Assembly (NCBI RefSeq): GCF_023015805.1 | Contig: NZ_JALKBA010000004.1 | Coordinates: 124,001-188,000, forward strand | Length of the DNA: 64,000 bases | Reading direction: 5' to 3' | Source of the DNA: Cellulophaga sp. F20128 | Lineage (GTDB): Bacteria; Bacteroidota; Bacteroidia; Flavobacteriales; Flavobacteriaceae | Shown: positions 43,587 to 53,399 of the stretch, piece by piece | How positions within the stretch are numbered: position 1 is the first letter of the stretch | Layout of the letters: every line of letters starts with the position of its first letter | Position numbers and translations under genes: made by a program | Notes under the pieces: generated by a model | Seen by the model: only the letters and a program-made list of their open reading frames with translations | What the model was told of the DNA's origin: nothing | The model's database searches: none

Positions 43587-45998
43587 TTAGCGTAGGGTAG
43601 GAAAACTAACTGGATCTGCTTCATTCATGATACTGTATATTTTTTCAAATATATCTTCCGCATTTGGTTTGGAGAAATAATCACCATCTGTTGAGTAAGC
43701 GGGTCTATGTTGTTTTGCTGTCAATGCTTGTGGCATACTATCTAAATGTACATAAGCTCCCTGCTTTTCTAATATTTCTTGTATAAGGTAAGCAGAACAG
43801 CCACCGGGAACATCTTCATCAATTACCAGCAATCGATTGGTTTTTTTTATACTTTTTACAACGTCTTTATTGAGATCAAAGGGCAATAAACTTTGTGCAT
43901 CAATGACTTCAATATCTATACCTACTTCTTGTAATTCTTTAGCAACTTGCATAACGATACGCAAGGTGGCTCCATACGAGAGTACAGTGATATCATGACC
44001 TTCTTTTACAGTTTCTACCACCCCAATAGGTGTACAATGTTGTCCAAGATTTGTTGGTTTTTTTTCTTTTAATCGATAGCCGTTTAAACATTCAATTACC
44101 AAAGCAGGCTCATCTGTTTTTAATAAGGTGTTGTAAAAACCAGCAGCCTTAACCATATTCCGAGGAACAAGAACATATAGTCCTCTTAGCAAATGAATAA
44201 AACCACCCATTTGGGATCCTGAATGCCATATGCCTTCCAATCGGTGACCTCGCGTACGAATTATTAAAGGCGCTTTTTGTTTGCCTACGGTACGGTATAG
44301 TAAAGTGGCTAAATCATCACTTAGGGTTTGCAGAGTATATAATAAATAATCCAAATACTGTATTTCAGCAATAGGGCGTAATCCTCTTAAGGCCATACCA
44401 ATACCTTGCCCTATAATGGTTGATTCTCTTATACCTGTATCGGCAACCCTTAATTCGCCATATTTGGCTTGCAAGCCTTCCAATCCTTGATTTACATCGC
44501 CAATTGCTCCGGCATCTTCGCCAAAAATTAACAATTCAGGATTGTTTGCAAAAAGTATGTCAAAATTGTCTCGTAAAATTACCCTGCCATCAACCATTTC
44601 TGATGTGTCATCAAATGTTGGCTGAACGCTATCAATACTGGTTGCATTGTTCGCTAATTCACTATACAAATGCGAACTATACTTAGGCTGTATTTCTGCC
44701 AAATAGTTTGTAATCCATTTGGCTAATGCTAATTTTTCTGGGGTATCTTCTCCGATTAAGTACCGCAGTGCTCTCCGAGAAAATGAGGCTAAATCTCGTT
44801 TAATTGGCTCTTCTATGGCAATTAAATCGTTCTTTAACTTGATTATAAAATTTTTATTAGGACTCTTATTGGCTACATTGTCCAATAAAACAACTAATGT
44901 TTTTTTTCTTTCTTTGTTGGGTTGTATAAATTCTAGCCAAGCTTCTTTTTTAGCTGTTCGCACCTGTCTCTTAACATTTTTTTCAATTTCTGTAAGCTCA
45001 TCAATTGTTGCAATGTTCTTTTCTAGGATCCATTCCTTAAACCGTTTGTTGCAATCGTTTTCTTTTTCCCAGGCTAATCGTTCTGCGGTTTTGTATCTTT
45101 CATGTGAACCAGAAGTAGAATGTCCTTGTGGTTGCGTAAGTTCTTTAACGTGTATGAGAACAGGAATATGTGCTTCCCTAGCTATATCCGAAGCATTTTC
45201 ATAAGCGTGAATTAATGCTGTATAATCCCAACCATTTACTTTTAGAATTTCATATCCTTCGTTTTTTTCATCACGTTGAAAACCTTTAAGAACTTCAGAG
45301 ATATCTTCTTTTGTTGTTTGGTGTTTCGCAGGAACTGAGATCCCAAAGGCATCGTCCCAAACACTAATAACCATAGGTACTTGTAATACTCCAGCTGCAT
45401 TAATGGTTTCAAAAAAATGTCCTTCGCTTGTACTCGCATTCCCAATGGTTCCCCAAGCAACTTCATTTCCCTTTTTAGAAAAATTAGTGGCATCAATACC
45501 CGAAACATTTCTATATATTTTAGATGCCTGTGCCAAACCTAATAATCTTGGCATTTGTCCTGCTGTAGGAGAAATATCTGGACTACTATTTTTTTGAGCA
45601 GTGAGGTCTTTCCAGCTACCATCTTTATTTAAACTATGAGTTCCAAAATGCCCTCCCATTTGTCTGCCAGCACTCATAGGATCTTTGCTAATGTCTGTAG
45701 TGGCGTATAAACCGTGAAAAAACTGTTTGGAATTTAATGCTCCAATAGCCATCATAAACGTTTGATCCCTGTAATAACCGCTTCTAAAATCGCCATCCTT
45801 AAAGGAACGTGCCATTGCTAATTGGGGCAATTCTTTGCCATCTCCAAAAATTCCGAATTTAGCTTTTCCCGTTAATACTTCTCTTCTTCCTAATAAACTA
45901 CATTCCCTACTGGTAACTGCTATTTCATAATCCTTAACGATCTGTATTTTAAAATCATCAAATGAAATATTATCCTCGGTTTGTGGTTTTACGCTCAT
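43587..45998 (-). CDS. 2-oxo acid dehydrogenase E1 component, fused alpha-beta (branched-chain/pyruvate type)
   Basis: 803 residues. Residues 1-400 are the E1 alpha half (ThDP pyrophosphate side), 470-803 the E1 beta half with EDAGAIGDVNQGL, RVADTGIRESTIIGQGIGMA and the C-terminal VIDAQSLLPFD and DEDVPGGCS. ThDP-dependent decarboxylation feeds the E2 lipoyl core of the BCKDH or PDH complex; the substrate cannot be fixed from sequence alone. Notable: the usual GDG...N(N) Mg/ThDP motif reads GN187A...D215 D216, i.e. Asn and Asp swapped, at the normal 28-29 residue distance. A TTG-N20-TACTTTTG promoter lies upstream. No E2 or E3 genes are adjacent. Confidence 0.88.
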   Translation of the reverse strand: MSVKPQTEDNISFDDFKIQIVKDYEIAVTSRECSLLGRREVLTGKAKFGIFGDGKELPQLAMARSFKDGDFRSGYYRDQTFMMAIGALNSKQFFHGLYATTDISKDPMSAGRQMGGHFGTHSLNKDGSWKDLTAQKNSSPDISPTAGQMPRLLGLAQASKIYRNVSGIDATNFSKKGNEVAWGTIGNASTSEGHFFETINAAGVLQVPMVISVWDDAFGISVPAKHQTTKEDISEVLKGFQRDEKNEGYEILKVNGWDYTALIHAYENASDIAREAHIPVLIHVKELTQPQGHSTSGSHERYKTAERLAWEKENDCNKRFKEWILEKNIATIDELTEIEKNVKRQVRTAKKEAWLEFIQPNKERKKTLVVLLDNVANKSPNKNFIIKLKNDLIAIEEPIKRDLASFSRRALRYLIGEDTPEKLALAKWITNYLAEIQPKYSSHLYSELANNATSIDSVQPTFDDTSEMVDGRVILRDNFDILFANNPELLIFGEDAGAIGDVNQGLEGLQAKYGELRVADTGIRESTIIGQGIGMALRGLRPIAEIQYLDYLLYTLQTLSDDLATLLYRTVGKQKAPLIIRTRGHRLEGIWHSGSQMGGFIHLLRGLYVLVPRNMVKAAGFYNTLLKTDEPALVIECLNGYRLKEKKPTNLGQHCTPIGVVETVKEGHDITVLSYGATLRIVMQVAKELQEVGIDIEVIDAQSLLPFDLNKDVVKSIKKTNRLLVIDEDVPGGCSAYLIQEILEKQGAYVHLDSMPQALTAKQHRPAYSTDGDYFSKPNAEDIFEKIYSIMNEADPVSFPTLR

Positions 45999-46017
45999 TA
46001 CTAGAAGTTATATCATA

Positions 46018-46048
46018 CAAAAGTATCAAAATTGATTCATCTATGCAA
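46018..46048 (-). promoter_or_regulatory. Predicted promoter of the fused E1 gene
   Basis: On the minus strand TTG (plus 46046-46048), 20-bp spacer, TACTTTTG (plus 46018-46025, CAAAAGTA). It fits the Bacteroidota TTTG/TAnnTTTG consensus, and the start codon (45998) follows 20 bp from the -7 element. Confidence 0.55.
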
Positions 46049-46159
46049 TTTATAGGAGTTATATATTATTGGTTATTTCATAATTAATTCCTAATTATAG
46101 AAGTAAAATTTACGATATGTTCAAATTTTGTAGACAAAATTGTGTTATCCTTCATTAAA

Positions 46160-48997
46160 TCAAAACCATTTCCTAGTAAAAAGTCCCGTTAATGACTTGG
46201 GGTTTAAGGTAACAATAAATCGTATTTTTTCGGCGTAATTGGGTTGAGATACCTCCCAGCCATTATTGGAATACATCGGTAAAAAGAGTTCAAAGTAATC
46301 TGTGACTAGGTTTAAGCGTATGCCTGCATCGTAAACAAACCTAGAATTGAAACCTTTGTTTTTTATATAACCTAAATCGCCATAGGCCTCAATCCACCTC
46401 CAAATATTGGTACTGGTATTTACGGTAGTAATCCAATCATTGGCATAGGGGTTTTCTAATTTGGATTTAAAGCCACCTTCTGCAATAATAATTTGTTGGC
46501 TGTAGATTCCCGATGCATCAGATCTGCCGAGATAACTATAGTCAAATAAGTAATCAGTGGGTCTGTCCAAGGCAAAACTAAAGAAATTAGAATCCGTTGT
46601 ATTTCTTAAAAATTTACCAGCAAAAAAACGCAGGTTGAATTGCCTGTTGTTTTGAAACAGTTTCCGGTACTCTAGGTCAAAGGATACTTTAGAAAAGTTA
46701 CCCGCGTATTGCGCATCTACAAACCAAGAAAAGTAATTTATCATTCCGTTATTAGAATCAATAAATCGTGCGTTCAATACGCTGTAATCAGGGTCTGTGT
46801 CTATCATCAAGTTTTCGTCAAAATTCCGAAACACATTAATGTAACGCATAAAGAAATATTGATTTCTGTTTGCACGAAGATTTTTTTGGCGCCACCCTAA
46901 TCCAAAGGAAGGAGTAATGGTTGAGTATCTTGAATCCTTTTCAAAGTGAAAAGAAGAAGCACTCAAGGAATAGGTAGAAAGGTATAGGTTTTTGTTTTTA
47001 TGGTAGGTTTTTACACTAAACTTACCGCTACCTACAAAAGACTTTTGTTTGATAGCATAGGCCGGGGCTATTGCAAAGAGAAAAGGACGGTCTAAGAGTA
47101 CTTTATTATGCAATTTTAAGGTTGGTGTTAAACCATCATAGGCATTGAAGCTAATTTCTGGGTTGTAAAAAACCTGATTGTAATACGGATTTTCGGCATC
47201 TTTAAAAAACTGTAATCTTAATTTTTTATTACTTGAAAAAAATCCTTTCAGTGACTTCCAGTTATCTCTTTGATTGAATTCAGGTATTTTCTTATCATAA
47301 TTTAATACCAATCTATCTTCGCCATTCTTTGGGATGGTAAACGTTGAAATTTCTTTGACATTGGTAATCCAATATTTGGAAACCACAGAATCATTTTTTA
47401 GACCAAACAATGAAATAGGGATGTTTGCAGAAGTTTTATTTTTTATAATAACTTCTAAAGAATCTGGTTTTTTTATGACTTTCTTTATTTTAAAATCAAT
47501 CTTATCATTGGTAGCGATAAATTCAGTAAAAAACCAACTGATGTCCTCCTCTGTTTCATTTTTTAGAATGGTTTCAAAATCCTCTGCTGTAACTGGCTGA
47601 GCCCGGTATAATTCATAGAATTCTCTAATGCCTTTGGCTACTTTATTATACCCTATATATTCAGACAAATAGGCTAGGCCCAATCCTGCTTTATAGCTGT
47701 TGGCTATTTGCTGATTAAATTTAATTAAAGAATCGTTGGAGGTGGTAAGTGGCTGCCCTAAATTTTTTCTAGTAGTAAGCATAGAAAGCAACTCATACTG
47801 ATCATTAAAATCCATTTTAGCTAGCTCAAAACTGCGTATTCCCCATATTTTTGATAATTTACCCAATAATTTTTGGTCGGGATAATTTTCATTAACATAG
47901 GTGATCATTAAATAGTTAACAATGGCATCTGTGACCCATTTCTCTTTTCTAGGGTTCACATATATACTTTCATTTAAAATAGTATACAGTGTTGTTTTTA
48001 AAAATTTTAACTCATAATTGAAATTTTCAGAATAGGGTACAATAAAAGAAGGAAGTTGATTGATGCCGTACAAAGGGTTTTTCTGATAATCCAGTTCACT
48101 TACCAGCACTTTCTTATGTGGAAATTCTCCTAAATTTTTCACTATAAAATTAGCTACTTTATTGATGGAGATACCTTGTAGAATTTCTTCGTATTTTGGG
48201 GAAGAAAAATCAGTTTCAACAGTTAAATCTGGCGTGATATGGGTAATGAATTTTTTTTCAGGACTCAGGAATATTTCGCCACTTTTTCTGCTGGTTCCTT
48301 GAAAAAGGACCGTCTTTTTATAGTCTATAATAACCTCTTTTGTCTGATCTAGGTTTGATGAAATATACAGGTTAGGAGGAAAGGTGAAACTTATTTTTGT
48401 ATTTGTAATATCCGTTTGTAGATCTTCTAAATTTTTATTGGAATATAATTGCCAGTTTCCGGTATAAGCAGCAGGAGTCATATACCAGTCCTTTAAATAA
48501 TAGCCCCCTTCATCATCGTAACCGTAGGTAGTATATTTATTGGGGGGTAATTGTACCTTGTATGTAATAAATAGGGTTATTTTTTCATTTGGCCCCAATG
48601 GGGTGTTTAAAATAAATTTAACAATGTCTGTGCCTTTGGTACGGGTCCATTCTAGACCATTGTGGTTGTTATCTACAACGCTTATTAAGTTTGTATGACC
48701 TCTTTCTTTAGGTTTAGCTAGGTGTAAGCTCTTTTTGTACTCTTCTGCAAACCGCTTTGCCAATGCGGAATTTTTACTAGCATAGGCATTTGCCCAATCA
48801 TTAAAATAGAGTTCGTCTAAGGTGTCTTTGGAGTTATTTGTATAACTAAACTCTTGTTGAATAGCTATTTCATTGCATGTTTCATCTAATGTAGCATGAA
48901 CACTATTTTGGTGTTGTGCCTGTAACTGTGTACTAAAAATGATCAGGAACGCACAGGCCAAATGAAATAGGTAAGTATGTAATTTTAATGATGCCAT
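46160..48997 (-). CDS. M1 peptidase-like protein with lost zinc site fused to an outer-membrane barrel
   Basis: 945 residues. Signal peptide 1-27 (ends QLQAQ); residues about 30-560 follow the M1/gluzincin layout, but at the expected active site HExxH reads N342-E-S-I-Y346 and the WLxEG segment reads W354-VTDA, so all visible zinc ligands except the Glu are gone. From about 600 to 945 there are long amphipathic strands rich in Tyr, Phe, Asn and Arg, ending in FTRKWF, typical of an outer-membrane beta-barrel. It is likely a non-catalytic M1-like domain exposed through the outer membrane, working in binding or folding. I know related Flavobacteriaceae proteins only by annotation as aminopeptidases. 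It ends 8 bp downstream of nothing coding but 7 bp from the LOG gene on the same strand, so the two may be co-transcribed. Confidence 0.75.
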   Translation of the reverse strand: MASLKLHTYLFHLACAFLIIFSTQLQAQHQNSVHATLDETCNEIAIQQEFSYTNNSKDTLDELYFNDWANAYASKNSALAKRFAEEYKKSLHLAKPKERGHTNLISVVDNNHNGLEWTRTKGTDIVKFILNTPLGPNEKITLFITYKVQLPPNKYTTYGYDDEGGYYLKDWYMTPAAYTGNWQLYSNKNLEDLQTDITNTKISFTFPPNLYISSNLDQTKEVIIDYKKTVLFQGTSRKSGEIFLSPEKKFITHITPDLTVETDFSSPKYEEILQGISINKVANFIVKNLGEFPHKKVLVSELDYQKNPLYGINQLPSFIVPYSENFNYELKFLKTTLYTILNESIYVNPRKEKWVTDAIVNYLMITYVNENYPDQKLLGKLSKIWGIRSFELAKMDFNDQYELLSMLTTRKNLGQPLTTSNDSLIKFNQQIANSYKAGLGLAYLSEYIGYNKVAKGIREFYELYRAQPVTAEDFETILKNETEEDISWFFTEFIATNDKIDFKIKKVIKKPDSLEVIIKNKTSANIPISLFGLKNDSVVSKYWITNVKEISTFTIPKNGEDRLVLNYDKKIPEFNQRDNWKSLKGFFSSNKKLRLQFFKDAENPYYNQVFYNPEISFNAYDGLTPTLKLHNKVLLDRPFLFAIAPAYAIKQKSFVGSGKFSVKTYHKNKNLYLSTYSLSASSFHFEKDSRYSTITPSFGLGWRQKNLRANRNQYFFMRYINVFRNFDENLMIDTDPDYSVLNARFIDSNNGMINYFSWFVDAQYAGNFSKVSFDLEYRKLFQNNRQFNLRFFAGKFLRNTTDSNFFSFALDRPTDYLFDYSYLGRSDASGIYSQQIIIAEGGFKSKLENPYANDWITTVNTSTNIWRWIEAYGDLGYIKNKGFNSRFVYDAGIRLNLVTDYFELFLPMYSNNGWEVSQPNYAEKIRFIVTLNPKSLTGLFTRKWF

Positions 48998-49004
48998 AAA
49001 TTGC

Positions 49005-49691
49005 TTAAAAGTTAGGACTTAAATCACGCCCTTTGTAAAATACATCTATAATTTCAACTACTTCTTCGGCAGTATCTACTATTTTAACAAGATCTAAATC
49101 TTTAGCACTGATGGTACCTTCTGTTAACATTGTATTTTTTACCCATTCAATGAGGCCCGACCAAAATGCAGTCCCTACTAAAATAATAGGGAATTTTGCA
49201 ATTTTATTGGTTTGGATCAGGGTTATGGCTTCAAAAAGCTCGTCTAAGGTTCCAAAGCCACCCGGCATCACAACAAAACCTTGAGAATATTTAACAAACA
49301 TTACTTTTCGGACAAAAAAGTAATCAAAATCTAAACTTTTATCAGGATCAATATACGGATTGTCATGCTGCTCAAAAGGCAAATCGATGTTTAATCCAAC
49401 CGAGGTGCCACCTGCCAAATTTGCTCCCTTGTTCCCAGCTTCCATTATTCCTGGACCACCACCAGTAATTACGCCATAACCAGCCTCTGCAATATTTTTT
49501 GCTACCTCTATAGCCAGTTGGTAATATTTATCATCCTCTTTAGTTCTAGCAGATCCAAAAATTGATACACATGGACCTATGGCGCTCATTTTTTCGAAAC
49601 CATTTACAAATTCGCCCATTATTTTAAAAAGTGCCCAGGAATCATTTGTTTTTATCTCATTCCAGCCTTTGGGGTGTTTTTCTGCTCTCAT
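49005..49691 (-). CDS. LOG/TIGR00730 family Rossmann protein (predicted nucleotide-5'-monophosphate phosphoribohydrolase)
   Basis: 228 residues from ATG 49691 (MRAEKHPKGWNEIK; a longer frame begins 39 bp upstream with an unlikely leader). The diagnostic loops are GVITGGGPGIMEAGNKGA and MPGGFGTLDELFE (PGGxGTxxE), with the catalytic Arg/Glu type of LONELY GUY enzymes. LOG enzymes free bases from AMP-like nucleotides; bacterial members may make cytokinin-like adenines or act in purine salvage. It is followed after 7 bp by the M1-like barrel gene. Confidence 0.88.
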   Translation of the reverse strand: MRAEKHPKGWNEIKTNDSWALFKIMGEFVNGFEKMSAIGPCVSIFGSARTKEDDKYYQLAIEVAKNIAEAGYGVITGGGPGIMEAGNKGANLAGGTSVGLNIDLPFEQHDNPYIDPDKSLDFDYFFVRKVMFVKYSQGFVVMPGGFGTLDELFEAITLIQTNKIAKFPIILVGTAFWSGLIEWVKNTMLTEGTISAKDLDLVKIVDTAEEVVEIIDVFYKGRDLSPNF

Positions 49692-49863
49692 TCTTTTATT
49701 GTTTATTCGTTTAATGTCTAAAAGTAGCAAGTTGTACTATTGCAATCTTAGATTCTACTCTTAAAAGGTATTATTTTTTACTTCATGAATACCCTAGATA
49801 TTAGCCATTAAAGGAGTTTAATTTAAATTTATTTTTTAATTTAGAAATAGCCATTACCTCTAA

Positions 49864-52692
49864 TTAAAGTTCTTTTTTTAAAAATTTTGCGGTATAGCTT
49901 TTAGTGTCTTTTGCAACCTCTTCAGGTGTTCCTTCTGCTACAACCATTCCACCGCCACGACCGCCTTCATACCCAATATCTATGATATAATCTACCATTT
50001 TTATAACATCCATATTATGCTCAATGACTAGCACTGTATTGCCTTTGTTTACCAATTTATTTAAAACCTCCATTAACACTCTTATATCTTCAAAATGTAA
50101 CCCTGTTGTAGGTTCATCTAAAATATAAAATGTATTTCCTGTATCTCTTTTAGACAGTTCGGTTGCCAGTTTAATACGTTGTGCTTCACCACCCGATAAG
50201 GTCGTAGATTGCTGCCCTAAAGAAATATACCCTAAACCTACATCTTGTATGGTTTTTAGCTTGCGATTAATTTTAGGAATTTTTTCAAAAAACGATACGG
50301 CTTCGTTGATCGTCATTTCCAAAACATCCGCAATAGATTTACCCTTGTATCTAATTTCTAGGGTCTCTCTATTAAAACGCTTGCCATTACATGTTTCACA
50401 ATCTACGTAAACATCGGGCAGAAAGTTCATTTCTATGGCACGTAATCCGCCACCTTGACAAGTTTCACATCGTCCACCTACAACATTAAAACTAAACCTA
50501 CCTGGTTTATAACCTCTAATAGCGGCTTCTGGAGTTTTAGTAAATAAGGTTCTAATTTCACTGAATACACCGGTATAGGTAGCTGGGTTAGATCGTGGTG
50601 TTCTACCAATTGGCGATTGATTAATATCTATGACCTTATCAATATCATCTAGTCCAGTTATTTTTTTATACGGCATTGGTTTTTTAACACCGTTAAAGTA
50701 ATACGCATTTAAAATAGGGTAGAGGGTTTCGTTAATTAAAGTAGATTTTCCACTTCCGGAAACACCAGTAACACCTATCATTTTACCCAGAGGTAGTGTA
50801 ACAGAAACATTTTTTAGATTATTGCCGGTACAGCCCGTAAGTGTTATTTTTTTACCGTTGCCAGCTCTCCGTGTTTCTGGCACAGGAATTTTTCTCTTGC
50901 CAGTCATATAATCGGCTGTCAGCGTTTGGTAGTTTTTTAAATCTTCTGGTTTTCCCTCAGAGATGATTTCGCCGCCGTGTTTCCCTGCTTTAGGGCCAAT
51001 ATCTATAACGTGGTCTGCACGCGCTATCATATCTTTGTCATGCTCTACAACAATAACAGAATTACCAATATCGCGTAAAGCCTCTAATGACGTTATTAGA
51101 CGTTCGTTATCTCTTTGGTGCAAACCTATACTTGGTTCATCTAAAATATACAGCACCCCAACCAATTGAGAACCTATTTGTGTTGCCAAACGAATACGCT
51201 GTGCCTCCCCACCAGACAAGGACTTTGAGCCTCGATTTAAAGATAAGTAATCCAAACCTACATTTAATAAGAATTGAAGTCTGGCCTTAATTTCTTTTAT
51301 AACTTCTTCTGCTATTTTAAGCTGATTTTTAGTAAGTTTTTTATCAATCTTGTCAAAAAAGGAAAACAAGTCTACAATATCCATATTGGCTAAATCGGCA
51401 ATATTTTTATCGTTTAATTTAAAATTTAAAGATGCTTTTTGTAATCTAGAACCATTACATTCAGGACACAAAACCTTGTCCATAAATTCTTTTGCCCAAC
51501 GCTTTATAGGTGCAGAACCTGAATTGTTAAACTGACTTTCTATAAAATTAGCAATGCCTTCGTATTCAATTTTATAATTCCGTTTTATACCCAATGTTTT
51601 TGAATCCACTTCAAAACTTTCATTGCCTCCATGTAAAATAATGGCCATAGCTTCTTCTGGAATTTTTGAAATAGCATCCGTTAGCTTAAAATTGTACCGT
51701 TGCGCAATAGTTTCTAACTGCTTAAAAGCCCAAGAGTTTTTATGTGGTCCTAAGGGTGCAATACCGCCATCTTTTATGGAGAGTTTTGTGTTTGGGAAAA
51801 TCTTTTTATCATTGACCTCGTATTTATGTCCCAATCCATTACAACTGTTACACATTCCTTTAGGTGAATTAAAAGAAAAGGTGTTAGGTTCTGGTTTTGG
51901 GTAGGATATTCCTGTGCTAGGGCACATGAGATCTCGACTAAAATAACGAGGTTCAGTTTTCCCTTCTTCAAGAATCATTAAAACATTGTCCCCACTATAC
52001 ATCGCTGTGTTTATAGTCTCTGTAATCCGCTTGTCTAAATCTGCAGTATCCGTAATTTTTAAACGATCAATTACAATCTCAATATCATGGTTTTTGTAGC
52101 GATCTAATTTTAACCCCTTTACAATATCTTTTATTTCCCCATCAACTCTAACTTTTACAAAACCTTGTTTGGCAATTTGCTCAAACAATTCTCGGTAATG
52201 TCCTTTTCTAGATTTAACTACCGGAGCCAAGACATTAATTTTTTTATCCTTAAAGTCCGTTGTGATCAGTTCTTTTATTTGCGCATCACTGTAGCTAACC
52301 ATCTTTTCTCCGGTATTGTAACTATGTGCATCCGCTGCACGTGCAAACAACAGTCTTAAGAAATCATAGATTTCTGTGATGGTGCCTACCGTGGATCTGG
52401 GCGATTTTGAAGTTGTTTTTTGTTCTATAGCTATAACAGGAGAAAGCCCATCAATTTTATCAACATCCGGACGTTCTAAGCCACCTAAAAATTGGCGGGC
52501 ATAAGCAGAAAAGGTTTCAATATACCTTCGCTGACCTTCAGCATATATGGTATCAAAAGCTAAGGACGATTTTCCACTACCAGAGAGTCCTGTTATCACA
52601 ACTAGTTTTTCTCTAGGTATAGTAACATCAATGTTTTTAAGGTTGTGTACACGTGCACCTTTAACCTCTATATTTTCTTCGTATGTAATCAT
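49864..52692 (-). CDS. uvrA: Excinuclease ABC subunit A
   Basis: 942 residues, the damage-recognition ATPase of nucleotide excision repair. Two ABC halves: Walker [16 protein letters not shown] (residue about 35) and [15 protein letters not shown], signatures [13 protein letters not shown] and [13 protein letters not shown], and Walker [11 protein letters not shown] / [10 protein letters not shown]. The C-terminal zinc module CETCQGGG ... CETCNGKR is intact; the first-half module has CPST instead of CxxC, the form I recall in Bacteroidota UvrA. Single gene with an AT-rich upstream gap of 121 bp to the divergent Tudor-like gene. Confidence 0.96.
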   Translation of the reverse strand: MITYEENIEVKGARVHNLKNIDVTIPREKLVVITGLSGSGKSSLAFDTIYAEGQRRYIETFSAYARQFLGGLERPDVDKIDGLSPVIAIEQKTTSKSPRSTVGTITEIYDFLRLLFARAADAHSYNTGEKMVSYSDAQIKELITTDFKDKKINVLAPVVKSRKGHYRELFEQIAKQGFVKVRVDGEIKDIVKGLKLDRYKNHDIEIVIDRLKITDTADLDKRITETINTAMYSGDNVLMILEEGKTEPRYFSRDLMCPSTGISYPKPEPNTFSFNSPKGMCNSCNGLGHKYEVNDKKIFPNTKLSIKDGGIAPLGPHKNSWAFKQLETIAQRYNFKLTDAISKIPEEAMAIILHGGNESFEVDSKTLGIKRNYKIEYEGIANFIESQFNNSGSAPIKRWAKEFMDKVLCPECNGSRLQKASLNFKLNDKNIADLANMDIVDLFSFFDKIDKKLTKNQLKIAEEVIKEIKARLQFLLNVGLDYLSLNRGSKSLSGGEAQRIRLATQIGSQLVGVLYILDEPSIGLHQRDNERLITSLEALRDIGNSVIVVEHDKDMIARADHVIDIGPKAGKHGGEIISEGKPEDLKNYQTLTADYMTGKRKIPVPETRRAGNGKKITLTGCTGNNLKNVSVTLPLGKMIGVTGVSGSGKSTLINETLYPILNAYYFNGVKKPMPYKKITGLDDIDKVIDINQSPIGRTPRSNPATYTGVFSEIRTLFTKTPEAAIRGYKPGRFSFNVVGGRCETCQGGGLRAIEMNFLPDVYVDCETCNGKRFNRETLEIRYKGKSIADVLEMTINEAVSFFEKIPKINRKLKTIQDVGLGYISLGQQSTTLSGGEAQRIKLATELSKRDTGNTFYILDEPTTGLHFEDIRVLMEVLNKLVNKGNTVLVIEHNMDVIKMVDYIIDIGYEGGRGGGMVVAEGTPEEVAKDTKSYTAKFLKKEL

Positions 52693-52760
52693 TTACGTAT
52701 TTGGCAAAGTTGCGAAGTTACAATTTTGGAATTAAATTCTAAGGGTGTCACTATTTAGTT

Positions 52761-52791
52761 TTTGTTAATTCCCAATAGAAGTATACATTAG
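52761..52791 (+). promoter_or_regulatory. Predicted promoter of the Tudor-like small protein
   Basis: TTTG (52761-52764), 19-bp spacer, TACATTAG (52784-52791); 22 bp then lead to ATG 52814. Fits the Bacteroidota consensus with two mismatches in the -7 box. Confidence 0.4.
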
Positions 52792-52813
52792 CTCTAAAAT
52801 AAAATAAACAAGA

Positions 52814-53344
52814 ATGCAACTATTAGGAATAGGCTCTAGAATAGCCCATAAAGAATTCGGAAAAGGTGTTGTAACCAATGTAACGTCTAAACATTACTGG
52901 GTTACTTTTATAGAAAATGGATTGGAAACTATTGCAATTGATTCTGATTTTGAAACCATTGAAGCGGTTGAAGATGAAGTAGACACTGTTAGTTTTTCTG
53001 AGGTAGAACAATCTTTAATTTCTATTTTAAAACGTTGGAGTGATGCTAGCAGTATTACCCCTATAGCAGACAAATGGAAAGGGGGAAACCTAGTTTTAGA
53101 ATCTGGAGATGGCAAATTGTCTAACAAAGAAATGCCGATAGATATTTTTTTTCATAAAATAGTTATGGTGCGTGACCGTATTCGAGTGATGGAACAAAAA
53201 ATTAAAGCAACTAAAAACTTGGATGATCATGAAAAAGTAGACCTTCAACAATACATAACCCGTATCTATGGTAGTCTTACTTCATTTAATGTATTGTTTA
53301 AAAGTAAGAGCGATCAGTTTATTGGAGAACGCAGTAAGTCTTAA
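52814..53344 (+). CDS. Small protein with Tudor/SH3-like N-terminus, unknown function
   Basis: 176 residues. The N-terminal approximately 45 residues (GSRIAHKEFGKGVVTNV ... WVTFIENGLETIAI) follow the same pattern as the Tudor-like tail of the PcrA-type helicase at 36.0 kb (VVNHTRFGKGVIIKI ... IQFDKGDIKKL): HxxFGKGV then a short F-x-x-G-x strand. The rest is mainly helical with charged residues, ending in FNVLFKSKSDQF. No catalytic motif. It lies between uvrA (divergent) and an S24-type repressor (56 bp downstream, same strand). A role in DNA repair or transcription-coupled processes is a guess from context. Confidence 0.7.
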   Translation: MQLLGIGSRIAHKEFGKGVVTNVTSKHYWVTFIENGLETIAIDSDFETIEAVEDEVDTVSFSEVEQSLISILKRWSDASSITPIADKWKGGNLVLESGDGKLSNKEMPIDIFFHKIVMVRDRIRVMEQKIKATKNLDDHEKVDLQQYITRIYGSLTSFNVLFKSKSDQFIGERSKS

Positions 53345-53367
53345 TTAGGATTATTTCCAATTTTATG

Positions 53368-53396
53368 TTGGATATAATCCATATGTTGTATATTAG
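53368..53396 (+). promoter_or_regulatory. Predicted promoter of the S24-type regulator gene, near the start codon
   Basis: TTG at 53368-53370, 18-bp spacer, TATATTAG at 53389-53396. Only 3 bases separate the -7 box from ATG 53400, so transcription would start at or beside the start codon, giving a leaderless or near-leaderless mRNA. Confidence 0.45.
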
Positions 53397-53399
53397 CGC

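Noticed and set aside
46124-46141. Inverted repeat AATTTTGT-AG-ACAAAATT in the gap after the E1 promoter.
   Set aside because: A 2-base loop is too tight for a terminator hairpin, no T run follows, and such A/T palindromes are frequent here by chance.
49864-52692. CPST in place of CxxC in the first zinc module of UvrA as a sign of a degenerate paralogue.
   Set aside because: All ATPase motifs and the C-terminal zinc module are intact, and I recall this form as normal in Bacteroidota UvrA.
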